This document shows positions 36,801 through 47,883 of a DNA stretch of 64,000 bases, piece after piece (within the stretch, counting starts at the first letter, position 1; each line of letters begins with the position of its first letter). The stretch lies in NCBI GenBank assembly GCA_964019165.1, contig OZ025271.1, positions 10,053,775 through 10,117,774 of the forward strand, read 5' to 3'. The notes under the pieces were generated by a model. It ran no database searches, was not told the origin of the DNA, and was given only the letters and a program-made list of their open reading frames with translations. A program made the translations under genes and the position numbers. The DNA is from Mastigias papua. Lineage: Eukaryota > Cnidaria > Scyphozoa > Rhizostomeae > Mastigiidae.

Positions 36801-39095
36801 CATTTTCAATGTAATGACGGTGGACTGGTGGCCTAATTGTTTTATTTTATTTTCCCTAACTGCTTTATTTTCTCTCATCAGCAATTTCACTATAAAAATA
36901 CCATGAAATCTCCGCATATTCAGCCATTCTTACATAAACAATGACAATAATATCCAGTACCATTAACGATCATGTGATGAATCTATAGAAAATAACACTA
37001 AGCAATCTTTAAACTTGTTACAAAAAATAATACAGTTAAGAAAGTGACGTCATTTCACTCAACTTACTGGATATTGGGGAGGTGTAAGGAAGTCATGGGA
37101 CGGAGTGTCAGATGGCAGTGACTGATGCGGCTATAAGAGAAAATAGCAAAGTATTACATAACAAACCTACATCATAATAAGTACCATTGATTAATCATCA
37201 ATGCTGTTGAATGCATTGTGTATTACCTAAGCCTATTTACTACAGACTATAACGAAAGCCTTAAAACTATGGTGAGACAGTGCAATTTAATGTGCTTAAA
37301 TGAAACCCATATTAAAACACCAACATTGATAAGAAGCAATAATAAAACTAAATTAGGATTTATAGATACCGTTGAATGATCGACAATACTATAAGCATCT
37401 GCATGGGGAGATGTCATACAAAGAATGGGGGGCATCTATGGTGAAATACGACAAAAGCAACATCAACTATTGTTGTATAAATGTATGTATATATATGGAT
37501 ATATATTCAATTATTTAGTAGGCCATGGATGATATGGAGATAAATCAGGCCGAGCTGGGTATTTGGCAATAGAAATTCAATAGTTGCAGATAACTGTAAG
37601 TAGGAAAAGCAGCAAATGTCATGCAGAAATCTAAACATTTTTAAACAATTAATAAATGGAGCAAAGATGGCATTTACGGGGTTAGTAGTCCTTTCTATTT
37701 AAAAGTTCCATTAAACATCGTAATGGAATTTTGATGGCTCCCTTGCACCAACTGGCAAAGAGAGGCACATCTAAGTTGAAGAGTGCTAAAAAATGGAAGG
37801 TTGCGTTTTCAACCCTCAAAAGGCATGTTTCCTCACTTTCACTTAACAAATTTGATAACGTACTGTCGATGATGGGAAAACATGGCGAAGATCAGAATTC
37901 TCAGAACTTGACGGTGATTGCTACAAAGGAAACCAAATAACGCTCAATCATATGAGCAGCTATGTATGTTGCTTCATTGCAAACAAAAATTGATTGCCTA
38001 AATGTGTACCATGGAAAGTTTTCCTGCAGATCAAGTACTAACATCCTAGATATTTGAGTGGTATATCAGTGAGCTATATCAGGAGTGGAGCTATTGAATG
38101 TCAGTCTTGCCTTCAAGTAAATTTGTGGGCTAAATCTTAAATGTCCAAGGACCAATGATTGTGCTCATTGAAATATCTTATGTTAATTACAAATCATGAT
38201 CCACCATGACAGCAACCATAACGAACATGATGACCATGACAAATGACAGAGAAACTCCTTAAGATATTATCATACTTTTGTTGCAAAATTCCATCCTCCT
38301 TTCTATATATACCAATGATGCACTAATATTGTCAATAACTGAATGATCTTGAGGCACAAACTACATCCCCGAGAAAGTAAGGATAATTAAAATGAAATGA
38401 AAGCTCTCGATGATGCAAATCTGGACAACAAACCAACAATTCATTTAAAGATGGAAAATAGAGAAATTGACTGCAATGAATCATTCATATACTTTAAAAG
38501 ATAAACTAACATGTCAGAGTATAACACGTATGTACTATGATTGACATGCGCTGAAGTGGAGGACTACCTCTTTTTGATCAAAGATATCCTCCGGAAAGTA
38601 TGTATTGTATTTGAGCACAAATTTTGCATTATGTGAATATCCAAAAATTACTCAATGACTAGTTAACATATCTTAAAGTGCTTATCGGCTCGACTTTTAA
38701 GAATTCATTCCTCAGTTCGACTGATTACCCATTATATCTGGGCTAAAATCAATAGCTCCGTAATTTCTTTTTCAACTCTCTGACTGTAAACTACCTCTAT
38801 CAAAGTGAATTCACAATTTCTTAGAAGCATATACAAACCTGCTCATCAAGCTCAGTAGTCTTTAATGATAAACCAATGGCCAATTGCAATTCAAGTTCTT
38901 CTTCGGCATTAAGGTCTGATTCAGACTGAGGAGAGTTTGTCTACACAATTGATAAGGATAACAAATGATTAAAGATGATGATAATACAGTCAAACTAATG
39001 CAAAATGGATATCTCACGTGTCGAACAAAAATACGAGGTCCTGGTCTGCTGGCTATAAATTCTATACCTCTTTCGTTGTTTGAGTCGGAATTCAT
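33895..39095 (-). CDS. eight-exon UIM and Pro/Ser/Arg-rich small protein
   Basis: Minus-strand exons: 39018-39095 (ATG; ends FVRH), 38839-38940 (UIM), 37068-37130, 36491-36550, 35705-35746, 35311-35373, 34851-34913 and 33895-33975 (ends in TGA). Lengths are 78, 102, 63, 60, 42, 63, 63 and 81 nt, all multiples of three, so every intron is phase 0. All join AG acceptors to GT donors (GTGAGA, GTTTGT, GTAAGT, GTATGT and similar). The product would be 183 residues. Residues 27-60 hold a ubiquitin-interacting motif (EEELELQLAIGLSLKTTE) with the key Ala and Ser four apart. The rest is disordered-looking, with SPPSAGRP, SPRPS and two related KSLIPVR cassettes that could be SH3 or kinase targets. The function is unknown; ubiquitin binding is inferred from the motif. 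Confidence 0.62.
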
Positions 39096-41090
39096 AAGTC
39101 AGATTTTCATGAAAGTAGCAGCGTATTTTTAAATTTGGTTGTAAAGTAACACAGTATAAGTCAGGTGTTGATCATGATTTCCATTAAACAGATGAAAAAC
39201 GTTACACCCAAAAAGCTTCATACTCTGAAATGGCAAAAGAGCCAATCTGAGCTTGTAGATGCCATTTGAATCTTGTGAAAATTTCAGAAATGGTGGTTAA
39301 AAATCTTTCAAGCTGTAACAAAGATCACTGTGAACTGCTTTTCTGTCGCTTCCCATAATACGACAAGCACTACCCAGTCTCTCAAACAACTAACAAATGG
39401 AGCAAGGATGACATTCATGGTGTTAGTAGTCCTGTCTATTCAAATGTTCTAATGAACATAATCGTAAAAGAACGTTGATGGGCCCCTGCACTAACAAGCA
39501 AACTAAGGCATATCTTGGTTGTAGAGTGCCACGAATTGGAGGTTTACGTTTTCAACTCTCAAACGGCAAGCTTCCTCACTTTCATTTAACAAATTAACAA
39601 ATGTAGATCACTTACTGTTGATGTTGGGAAAACATGGCGAAGATCAGACTTCTCAGAACTTAAAGCTGATTGCTACAAAGGAAACCAAATGACGCTCAAT
39701 CATAGGAGAAGCTAAGTATGCAGCTTCATTGCAAACATAGATTGGCTGTCTAAATATGTACTAAGCGAAGTTTTCCTACAGATCGAATAGTAACTTCTGA
39801 AAAATGTGAGTGGTGGAGCCATTGAATCTGTCTTGCCTTCAAGTAAATTTGTGAGTTAAATCTTAAAAGGTCCACAGACTAATGATTGTGCTCATTGAAA
39901 TGTCTTATATTTATTATAGATCATGATCCACCATGACAACAATCATGATGAACACGACGAGCATGACAAATAACAGAGCAACTCCTTAAGATACTGTCAT
40001 ATTTTTGTTACAAAATGTCATCTTCCCTTCTATATATCCCAATCATGAACTTATATTGTCAATAACTGAACGATCTCCTTCAGATACAAACTGCATCCTG
40101 AAAAAGTATGCATAAATAAAATGAATTGACAGCTCTCATTGATGACATTCAGGACCACAGTCAAACAATTCATTTAATGAAGGAAAATAAAGATAAATTG
40201 AGTGCATTGAATCATTCACATACTTCAAAAGACTTACTCCATACATTAATGGTCAAAGTATAGAGCGTACATATTATGATTGCAATGAGCTCAAGATGAG
40301 GACTACTTTTTGACCAAAGATGCCATCATGCAGGTGAGTATTGTATTTGAGCACAAATGTTGCACGTTGTGAATATGCAAGAATTACTCTGTGACTTGGT
40401 AACACATCTTAAAGTGCATATCAGCTCGACTTCATTCCCCAGTTGAACTGATTACTCATTATATCTGGGCTAAAATCGATAGCTCCATAATTTCATTTTC
40501 AACTCTCTGACTGTCAGTTACCTTTATCAACGTGCATTTACAATTTCTTAGAAGCATATACATACCTGCATACCAGCCTCAGTAGTCCTTAATGATAAAC
40601 CAATGGCCAATTGCAATTCAAGTTCTTCTTCGGCATTAAGGTCTGATTCAGACTGTGGAGATTTTGTCTACACAATTGATAAGAATAACACATGATTAAA
40701 GGTGATGATAATACAGTCAAACAAACTCATGCAAAATGGACATCTCACTATTCGAACAAAAATGAGAGGACCTGGTCTTCTGGCCATAAATTCTATACTT
40801 TTGCGTTGCTTGAGTTGGAATTTTGTAAGTCAGATTTTCATGAAAGTAGCAGCGTGTTTTTTAGATTTGGCTGTAAAGTAGCAAAATATAAGTGAGATTT
40901 TGATCAGGATTTCAATAGCACAGGTGAAAAACGTTACACCCTAAAAGCTTTATACTCTGAAATGGCAAAGGAGCCAATCTGAGCTTTTAGACGCAAATTG
41001 AATCCTGTAAAAATTTCAACCATGGTGGTCAAAAACCTTCCAAGTTGTAACAAAGTGCACTTTGCAGTTGCTTTTTGCTCCTGCTATGAT
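37640..41090. repeat. tandem duplication of ~1.7 kb carrying the UIM exon
   Basis: About 37.64-39.37 kb and 39.39-41.09 kb match in order, for example TTGATGGCTCCCTTGCACCA near 37730 with its counterpart near 39475, and the UIM exons at 38839-38940 and 40566-40667. Identity looks near 80-85 per cent outside the exons and higher within the UIM exon. Confidence 0.82.
40566..40831 (-). pseudogene. duplicate start exon (broken) and UIM exon (intact)
   Basis: The UIM exon 40566-40667 (102 nt) keeps its acceptor, its donor (GTATGT) and all motif residues (EEELELQLAIGLSLRTTE). The matching start exon near 40753-40831 has lost its ATG (now ACA) and one base, which brings in a stop. So the copy cannot start translation as its neighbour does, but its UIM exon could still be spliced in phase 0 into a transcript that starts further upstream. 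Confidence 0.6.
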
Positions 41091-41122
41091 AATAAAAGCA
41101 CTAGCAAGTCTAATGATAAATT

Positions 41123-42004
41123 TTAGAAGAACATCATCAGGGGTAGAGCTCTGTTTTCCATTTTCCCTGTGTCCCACACAAGTTCTAGGTAGGTCTTGAC
41201 TTCCTCTGAGCATCTCGGATATCGTAAACGTCGGATTATTTTGACTGTCCTGCAGAGATCTGAGTTAAGTGAGTTTGACTCTAATATAAACTGAGATAGA
41301 TCATCCAAGGTGGTGGTACTATTGGTTGTAATTCTGGTGGTTGTGTCTCTGGTGGTATGCCTTGTTGTTTCTGAGAAGAGGATGCATATCTCTGGAGCCT
41401 AAATACGCAAGGATTAAAGGGATAAACAAATTAACACAGCATACAGGAGTGAGTAGGTAGTATTTTTGTACGTTTGTCTGTGTCTATCATTGCACTATCA
41501 TCTATAGACATTAAGACGAACAGATGCTTTTCAAATGCTGTATTTTTTGTTTTTAATACAATGAGTCCTTTATTCCTTATTAAAGGTAAGGTAATTGCAC
41601 CATCGCAAATATGGGAATTACTAACCTGCTGATCAACCTCAATGGTACTTAAAGACAAAGCAATAGCCAATTCTAATTCCTCTTCTTCTCGGGCATTAAA
41701 ATCCGACTCAGACTGAAGGGGCCTACTCTGCAAAAATGATAGCTTTATATATAATATATATAGTTTGTGTGATGTATAAATAGTTTGATTAACATCTCAA
41801 AAAGTTGCTAGGATAAAGTAACATAAACTCTAACCAAAGTGGAAAACTTCCTTCCAGCAAATGTGTATATTCGACAAAACTGCTCGGTCAGTCTAAAGAG
41901 ATAAATAGAAAAAAATTCGCATGGTAGTTATATATGTCAAAACTTACTGTTGATGGAAGATGATCAATCGCAGAAGAAGGTGTTGAAGATGAGGGTGGCA
42001 TGTT
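41123..42004 (-). CDS. third UIM cassette set (partial gene or NACHT-gene 3' exons)
   Basis: Minus-strand exons: 41948-42004 (19 codons, MPPSSSTPSSAIDHLPST after an Asn), 41626-41727 (34 codons, UIM EEEELELAIALSLSTIE) and a possible last exon 41123-41398 read in phase 0 to a stop. All have AG acceptors (TTTATAG, TTTGCAG, ATTTAG) and the first two have good donors (GTAAGT, GTTAGT). In the last exon a second frame is also open and Pro/Gln-rich (IPPETQPPELQPIVPPPW), so its reading is unsure. The first exon has an internal ATG but also a strong acceptor. That fits an internal exon of a longer gene, and the only candidate upstream on this strand is the NACHT gene. Confidence 0.5.
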
Positions 42005-42660
42005 CTATAAAGGGAAAGGAGAGCTTTTGGATAAAAACAAGATGAAAGTTATTTGACATGAAACAAAATAAGGTAAAGCAGCACGAAGGTCAACCAAAAC
42101 GAGACGTTCTTTCCATCATATATGCCCATTCCTCACAGGTTATAATCTGTTTAAATTGGCAGTATGATTGAGACCTGCCAGTCAATACAGGCCCATAGAT
42201 AATGTGGGCAGGAGGTAGGGAGGGCAGTGCCCAAATAATTCGCTAAAACTCTTGTATTTCGAGATGTTTCAAATAGTCATTTGAACTCATAACATGGTGT
42301 AAATCTGCAGCCTAATCTGAGAGAAATATTCTGAACAGGTATATCCCTATAGCTTCATAGCTATTCCAATACAGTTTCTTCATTGGAAATCGTTTGCAGC
42401 ACTTGTTGAAAAACAGTTTATGCAATTGTGATAAACTAAATTATATACCTCAGAATAAATGGTAAACTGATTCTAGCCTAGTGCACTCTTAATTCCAATC
42501 TAGAGATGTGCCTCTCCTGGTCAAACTTTCTATTTGACATCCATGCAGTAGCTGTGCTCCAGGGGAGATTGGGTTCTAAATGCCTTCAAATTGTTGAATA
42601 TGTGGCAAGTCAGAGTCATTCAAAAATATAAAGTCATAAAGTCCTTATGGTTTCCATAAA
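42005..42660. other. no exon seen
   Basis: Intron-like AT-rich sequence between the third UIM set and the Harbinger element. No inverted repeats or open frames of note. Confidence 0.45.
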
Positions 42661-42905
42661 GTCGCCACTTGTCCTCACCTTTCGCTACCTATCCTCACCT
42701 GTCCCTTGAGTTTCAGCCGGAATCATACATTAACCTTTTCCAGCAACATATGGCAACACAAAGAGTCAGCTGACGACCAGGTCATTGAGTTAGAACAAGT
42801 TCCAACTTAGCGACAGTTGGAAACAAATTTTTCCCAGTATACACTTCGCATTTCTTCAAAGGAAGTCATTGGAAGATTGTAGCAAGACACTTAACATGAT
42901 TGAAT

Positions 42906-43977
42906 ATGGAGGACAACAGAAAAAGAGTTTAATTCGGAGGCCCCAAGGACATCAGCCAGGATAATTTCCAAGCTGAAGTGCAGACATACAAATGCTTGTA
43001 CAACAAGTTCAGTGTGGAGTACTAGAACAAATACATTAAAATAAATGCTTGGAGCAAAGTGGGTGGCAAATTGGGTTTATCAAGGAAAGATGCGGAACTA
43101 AAGTCAAAAAACCTGAGATCAGCATACACAAGGCATCTATGTACAATGATGAGTTTAACTTTCGGTTCAAGGATGAGAATCTACAGCTGCCTTAAAGGAA
43201 ATTACTGCTTCTGAGTGGCTGGAACATTAGCCACAGAAGAACAATGACATATTTTCCTGCCAAATTAGGTGGCTCTTGTAAGATGTTTAATTTGGGTATT
43301 GTGCAATCGCCCTACTGAATTTCATTGGGTTCACAAGAAACACTATCTAACACAAGTGATAACAACAGTACGAGTAGAAATGATTTTGATAGTACGTATG
43401 GCCAGCCTGAAAATGACCCTGAGTTTGAGAACCAGAGCCCCTCAATGAACACCAGAGCCCCCAAAAGAATGAATTGAAGGAGATAGATGGTGCTGTTTAA
43501 AATACAGAGCACATAACTAGTAGCATATCTGATGAAGAGGGAAAAATATCAGTGTAGGGGGTCAAAGTACTTGATAAATTATCCCATTCAAGGACAATTA
43601 AAGTGTCAGTGACAGCATTAAATCAAACAACAGAACATGAAAAATATCTGAGAAGCCAGCGTCAAAAGCTGAAATGGATAAACTACTTATCACACAGTCA
43701 ACTCAATTACTACTCATTGAGGGGAGCCAGAGAACAGGCAGCTTTGAAAGACAAGGCAGATAATGAAGAAAGCCCTGTAAGCAGAAGTCCCATTCCAAGG
43801 GTAAAGGGACTGCCTAACAAAGCAAGGGCTACAATCTGACATCAAATTGAGCAAGCGATTTGTCAGGCTGAATCTGGTAGCTCTTATCATACTTCACAGC
43901 CCACTGAATTTGAGCAGTTCAGACCACACACAAATTCACTTTCTGATTCAAGGAAATATGTTCCCTTTTCCAGTTAA
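42906..43977 (+). pseudogene. Harbinger MADF/SANT-like DNA-binding protein
   Basis: Reading across stops gives a MADF-like block (KCLYNKFSVEY, then KINAWSKVGGKLGLSRKDAE and LKSKNLRSAYTRH), which matches the end of such domains: trihelical, aromatic at fixed places, with the basic RSAYTRH helix. After a gap a frame at 43603-43839 adds SQRQKLKWINYL and a Ser/Gln-rich tail ending YVPFSS at 43977. In active Harbinger elements this protein binds the terminal repeats and recruits the transposase to the nucleus. Three or more stops and at least one frameshift inactivate it. Confidence 0.62.
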
Positions 43978-44090
43978 AGAATTCTGATGACAAATCCAAC
44001 TAAACCAGTTTATAAAAATCTTGAATAAATCTCACACAACATTTTCCCATTCTACAGTTATGGTCTTTGGTTTGTCCTCTATTGGATATG

Positions 44091-46014
44091 TTATGTGAGA
44101 ACGGAAGCTTTCCTCAATTCATAGGGATAATAGACATACAATAAACAGTAAAGTGAAGCTTTGCTTTGATATTCAGTATTTCTATATGATGCTTTTGATG
44201 TTGTGTTCTGTATTTTTTCTTGATCGTGAACTGTAGCACAACATCTAACAAGTTTATACTGCCAATTAACCTCAGAATCGCGGCCAATGACAAATTCCTT
44301 AAAACTCTCTTTGACTTGATCTGCTTCAAACCTGTACCTGTTGCCATTTAGTCTAAAAAGATTATGGAGACATTTATAATCATTCACAACACTTCTACAA
44401 TCACCAGGGATGACTTGTCCTGTTGAATCTTCACTGTCTACAAAATCGAGTTGAAGGATAGTTGGCAATATTTGCTAAGCTAAGGTAATTGTGTAAAAAT
44501 ACTGCAGCTTTGGTGAGTCCTTCAATTTGCTCTATTCCAGCTCTAATAGCACAGCAAAAAGTTCTCCAATTTGCTGCATGTATGTGAAGTGTTTTCGATT
44601 GTTCTCCTTGCCCTGGATAGCCTGTAATTGAAAATATGGTATTCTTCAATAATTGCCTTTCCTGGATAAGGTTTCATAAGATATGGTTCTAATGGGAAAA
44701 TGTCATCTGCAACTAAAACATATGGGAGGATTCTATCACCTTGTTAAGTTGGATTTGGGATTCCAATACTCCTGAGGTGGTACTCTGAAAAAGTCAGCTT
44801 GACAAAACACTTACATAATTATCTCCGCCAAAGGCTCTTATGTCTACCACAATAAAGCAATGCCTTGCATCACACTGCTATAAGGAAAAAGCTGTGGGAC
44901 TTTTTGTAATTGAAATAAGTCGAACCAGCTCTTTTGCGACATTCAGTTGAAACATCCATTCCATCTTGTGCTGCAACGCATTTGTGACATTGCCACTCCT
45001 CCTTAAACTCTCTTGCAACTTCGAATGATTCTTGTACCATTGAAGGCATTATCAAGTGTGTTTCACTCAGAGTTGCCCATAATGCAGCACGTGTTTCTTT
45101 AATAATACTTGATACTGTTGCACCGCCAATTCTAAACGCAAATGATTGAATCCGCTATGAATCACCTGTGGCTAGGAAGAAGTATCAAAATCAAACGTTC
45201 TTCTAGTGGAATAGGATTCTTTCAATTGCCTTGATTCTTCGCTATCTTAGGCCCTGCTAAAGAGAGTAAATGTTCGAATCTCCTTTGAAATTTGAAGCAA
45301 TCTAGAAGAGAATAAAAGTAAGAAACTTATCGCAATACCTGCTTCCATGGTTGAAGGATATAGATGTTATGGCATCTAGAGAAATCCGATCATCAACTCA
45401 TTCAGTAAATTCAAAGAAAAATTTAATGTGTCTTACTTCAGGCGCGCATCTGTAAACTATCAAGGGTCGAGGTCTAATCCACAAAAAGGCCCATTAAACC
45501 TTTTTTAGAGGATATGGTTTAGAATAATTATTTTTAAATTCAGAAACAGACGACCTATTACAGGAAGTTTCCTGACTTACTTACATTCTTGGCTAATGGC
45601 AACTTTAAGTTTATATTAAGAGCTGAAAAAGGGCTTTCATCCTTTAAGAAAAAGTTCAGGTTCTAGATTCTTAGGACCCCTCCATAGTTGGGCGTCTGAG
45701 CTTTCTTGTTAGTACAGTAGATATGCACCCCTAACTGCCTTTTTGGGACCCCTGAACACCTCGAAAATCTATACTAGTAACAAGGACATTGTCTCTGTGG
45801 TCTAATGCAAAAATAATGCTAATATTGGTACCTTTAAAATATTTCGTGCAATCTCAGCTCCCTCACCAAGGTGTTGTAAAAACCAAGCTTTGTTCTCTGC
45901 TGAAATATACTTCTTACCCAACATCTGTGTTTTCTTCTGTGTGTCATGACTGTTGACCGGAAGTAAACCAATGAGGCTGGAATCTAACAAGACAGCTTCC
46001 CGAGAAGAGGCCAT
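44091..46014 (-). pseudogene. Harbinger DDE transposase
   Basis: Minus-strand pieces appear in order. They are a possible N-terminal exon (45802-46014, MASSREAVLLDSS), then FKFQRRFEHLLSLAGPKIAK (near 45290), RIGGATVSSIIKETRAALWA (near 45100), and the catalytic first Asp region CHKCVAAQDGMDV followed by AGSTYFNYKKSHSFFLIAV (44870-45000). Next are CDARHCFIVVDIRAFGGDN and HIFNYRLSRARRTIENT (near 44620), then AANWRTFCCAIRAG and KAAVFLHNYL (44480-44580). These are the conserved blocks of the DDE_Tnp_4 family, including NYRLSRARR-IEN. At least three frameshifts and several stops are present. Converging with the MADF gene is the usual Harbinger arrangement. Confidence 0.8.
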
Positions 46015-46444
46015 TTCAACTGTGGCGCCAAATTTTGCAATTGTGCCAAAAGCAGGTACATTGTACTAGCGACAGGTAGTGACAGGTACCGACAGTCAAT
46101 GATCTTAAAATTCACTGGCCGGTAGCGACAGGTAGCGACAGTTTGCGATTCTAGAGAAACTAGGGTTTATAGAAACCAGCATCGTTATGTTTACAAAGAG
46201 TTTTCCCTAATACCTATATGGCCTGGCGTAACATTTTGCCCTAGGGTTCTATTCTTATGCACCCATTCGTTTCTCCTTCACTACCATTGGCACCATCAGT
46301 TTCATCCATGCCCAACTGTCAAGCTCAGCTGCTTTACTCGCCATAGTTTAGAACACAATCAAATTTCTGAACAATAACCAATTTACCAACCTACTCTACC
46401 CTTTGGATAGGTTTTCTTCAATGACAGTCTCATTTACATGGAAA

Positions 46445-47157
46445 CTAGCCTAGCGCATAGAACAGATATTTGTCGCAAAAGACGAAGATTTTTGTCTTTC
46501 AAGGCAGAAATCTGCAGTATGTGATGTCAACATTGAGAGATTTTTGTCTTTTGCGATAATCTTTTGAGATCAAACATGTTTGATATTAGTCTTTGTCTTT
46601 TGCAACCAAAGACAAAATTCGTGCTATGTGCGAGGACGAAAGACAGTTTTTTCATTCTTAAACCAATAAAACCTAAGAATTTCAACCATGTGACTTTCTT
46701 GAAGTATTTCATTTCCTACCAAAGAACATAGCGAATAAAATCATAACAAAGGAGGAGAATACCATGTAGCAGTTTTACCTACCATGAAGCCAAGATCAAA
46801 AGATTAACACACTCCTAATTTTGATATCCACAGTTTTACCTCAAATTAGTTTAAAGTTATAATCCTTAATTGTAAATAGGGAACCAGCTTTCACAAAACT
46901 CAACTATTTGTAGTGATAAAAATACTGGGAATTGAATCTTTCTTTAGATATTTTGAATTTATAGCTACAAGTTCTGGAGGTTGTTTGGCTTTTCTATATG
47001 TAGGCTCCTTGTAAATTGGTTTTTTATAAAAAATATAAGTGTACTTGAAGCACAAATCCGTAACCAGTTGTTCTGTGTGCAGGCAGCAAGTTCTCTCAAG
47101 GAAGATAAAAATCTTTGTCTTTTGCGATAAAATCTGCTGTATGCACTAGGCTTAAAG
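46445..47157. mobile_element. MITE-like element with ~45-bp terminal inverted repeats
   Basis: The left end (AGCCTAGCGCATAGAACAGA, then TCGCAAAAGACGAAGA) matches the reverse complement of the right end (AGCCTAGTGCATACAGCAGA, then TCGCAAAAGACAAAGA) at 47105-47157. Further inverted copies of TTTGTCTTTTGC lie inside, and a TCAAACATGTTTGAT core sits near 46571. No transposase is encoded. The start AGCCTAGYGCA resembles the MITE at 3719-3972. Confidence 0.72.
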
Positions 47158-47339
47158 GAAGCGAGAATACCTATCACAGGAACTTATGCTACTCTTCAAC
47201 ATACCGGAACAAAACTGACAATCATTCATCAGAGTGAGTTGTACAAAATCTGCTTACAGGCATACATAAAGTTCCTTACAAAGAGATTCTTATATAAAAT
47301 AATTGTGTAATATGAAACAATGATGATATGTCAAAATTA

Positions 47340-47340
<1 letters not shown>

Positions 47341-47380
<40 letters not shown>
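47341..47380. repeat. (ATCA)n microsatellite
   Basis: Ten perfect ATCA units, with imperfect ones on the right. Confidence 0.97.
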
Positions 47381-47504
47381 GGAGTCAATCAATGGTGAGT
47401 CGATCAGTAAATTACTCAATCAAAAACTTAACCATCATCATCACCACCATTATCACCCTGAACTTTCATATTGATGATGCATCCTCAACTGGGTCCAAAA
47501 TGTC

Positions 47505-47883
47505 TACTCTTTAGTGCCTAATTGACATCCCCCCGCTAATTAATTTTTTCAAAAATTTTCCAGCCAGGACATTCTTATTCCAACCCCCTCGGCTATTAAA
47601 TTTTGGGGAAAATTTCATAAAAAACTTGTATGAATGACGTGAATAATCATTTTTCTTTGTCTCCCTTTTTTCTTATTTGCTATTATTGGTTTCAGAAAAA
47701 GCTGCACTGCTTGGAAGCTTTTTCAATACCCTCCCGTCTATTAAACTCAAGGCAATTTTCCTACCCTCCCGTTTATTTCAACCCCCCGCTAATTAGGTTT
47801 TGGGGATTTTTCAAAACGCCCCCCCGACTATTCCAACCCCCCCGACTATTCCAACCCCCCCTTCCATTAGGCACCAAAGAGTA
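47505..47883. mobile_element. C-rich MITE with TA target site
   Basis: TA on both sides (47505-47506, 47882-47883) encloses CTCTTTAGTGCCTAATTGAC at the left and its near reverse complement (CATTAGGCACCAAAGAG) at the right. The inside has repeated CCCCCCGACTATT units. TA duplication and short inverted ends suggest a Tc1/mariner-type MITE. The frame 47630-47950 that crosses it is not a gene. Confidence 0.75.

Larger units (their letters stand above)
23300..37000. repeat. large segmental duplication: 23.3-28.9 kb and 30.7-37.0 kb
   Basis: Two blocks keep the same order of matching segments: near 23480/30780, 23937/31250, 24980/32800, 25720/33570, 26660/34851, 27375/35311, 27746/35705 and 28238/36491. 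The offset grows from about 7.3 to 8.2 kb because of indels. The exons are the best-conserved parts. The block between them (29-30.7 kb) belongs to neither. Confidence 0.8.
42661..46150. mobile_element. two-gene PIF/Harbinger DNA transposon, inactive
   Basis: Both ends carry clusters of a 10-bp unit close to TGTCGCTACC. The left end (42661-42706) reads GTCGCCACTTGTCCTCACC and onward. The right end (46066-46150) holds the reverse complement, GGTAGCGACAGGTAGCGACA. Between them lie a plus-strand MADF-like gene and a minus-strand DDE transposase pointing toward each other. Two proteins, a Myb/SANT-MADF type and a DDE_Tnp_4 type, define Harbinger elements. A flanking TTA/TAA duplication is not clear, so the exact ends are approximate. 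Confidence 0.75.

Noticed and set aside
47341..47380. CRISPR-like or regulatory array
   Set aside because: It is a plain ATCA microsatellite with no spacers, and the window is eukaryotic.
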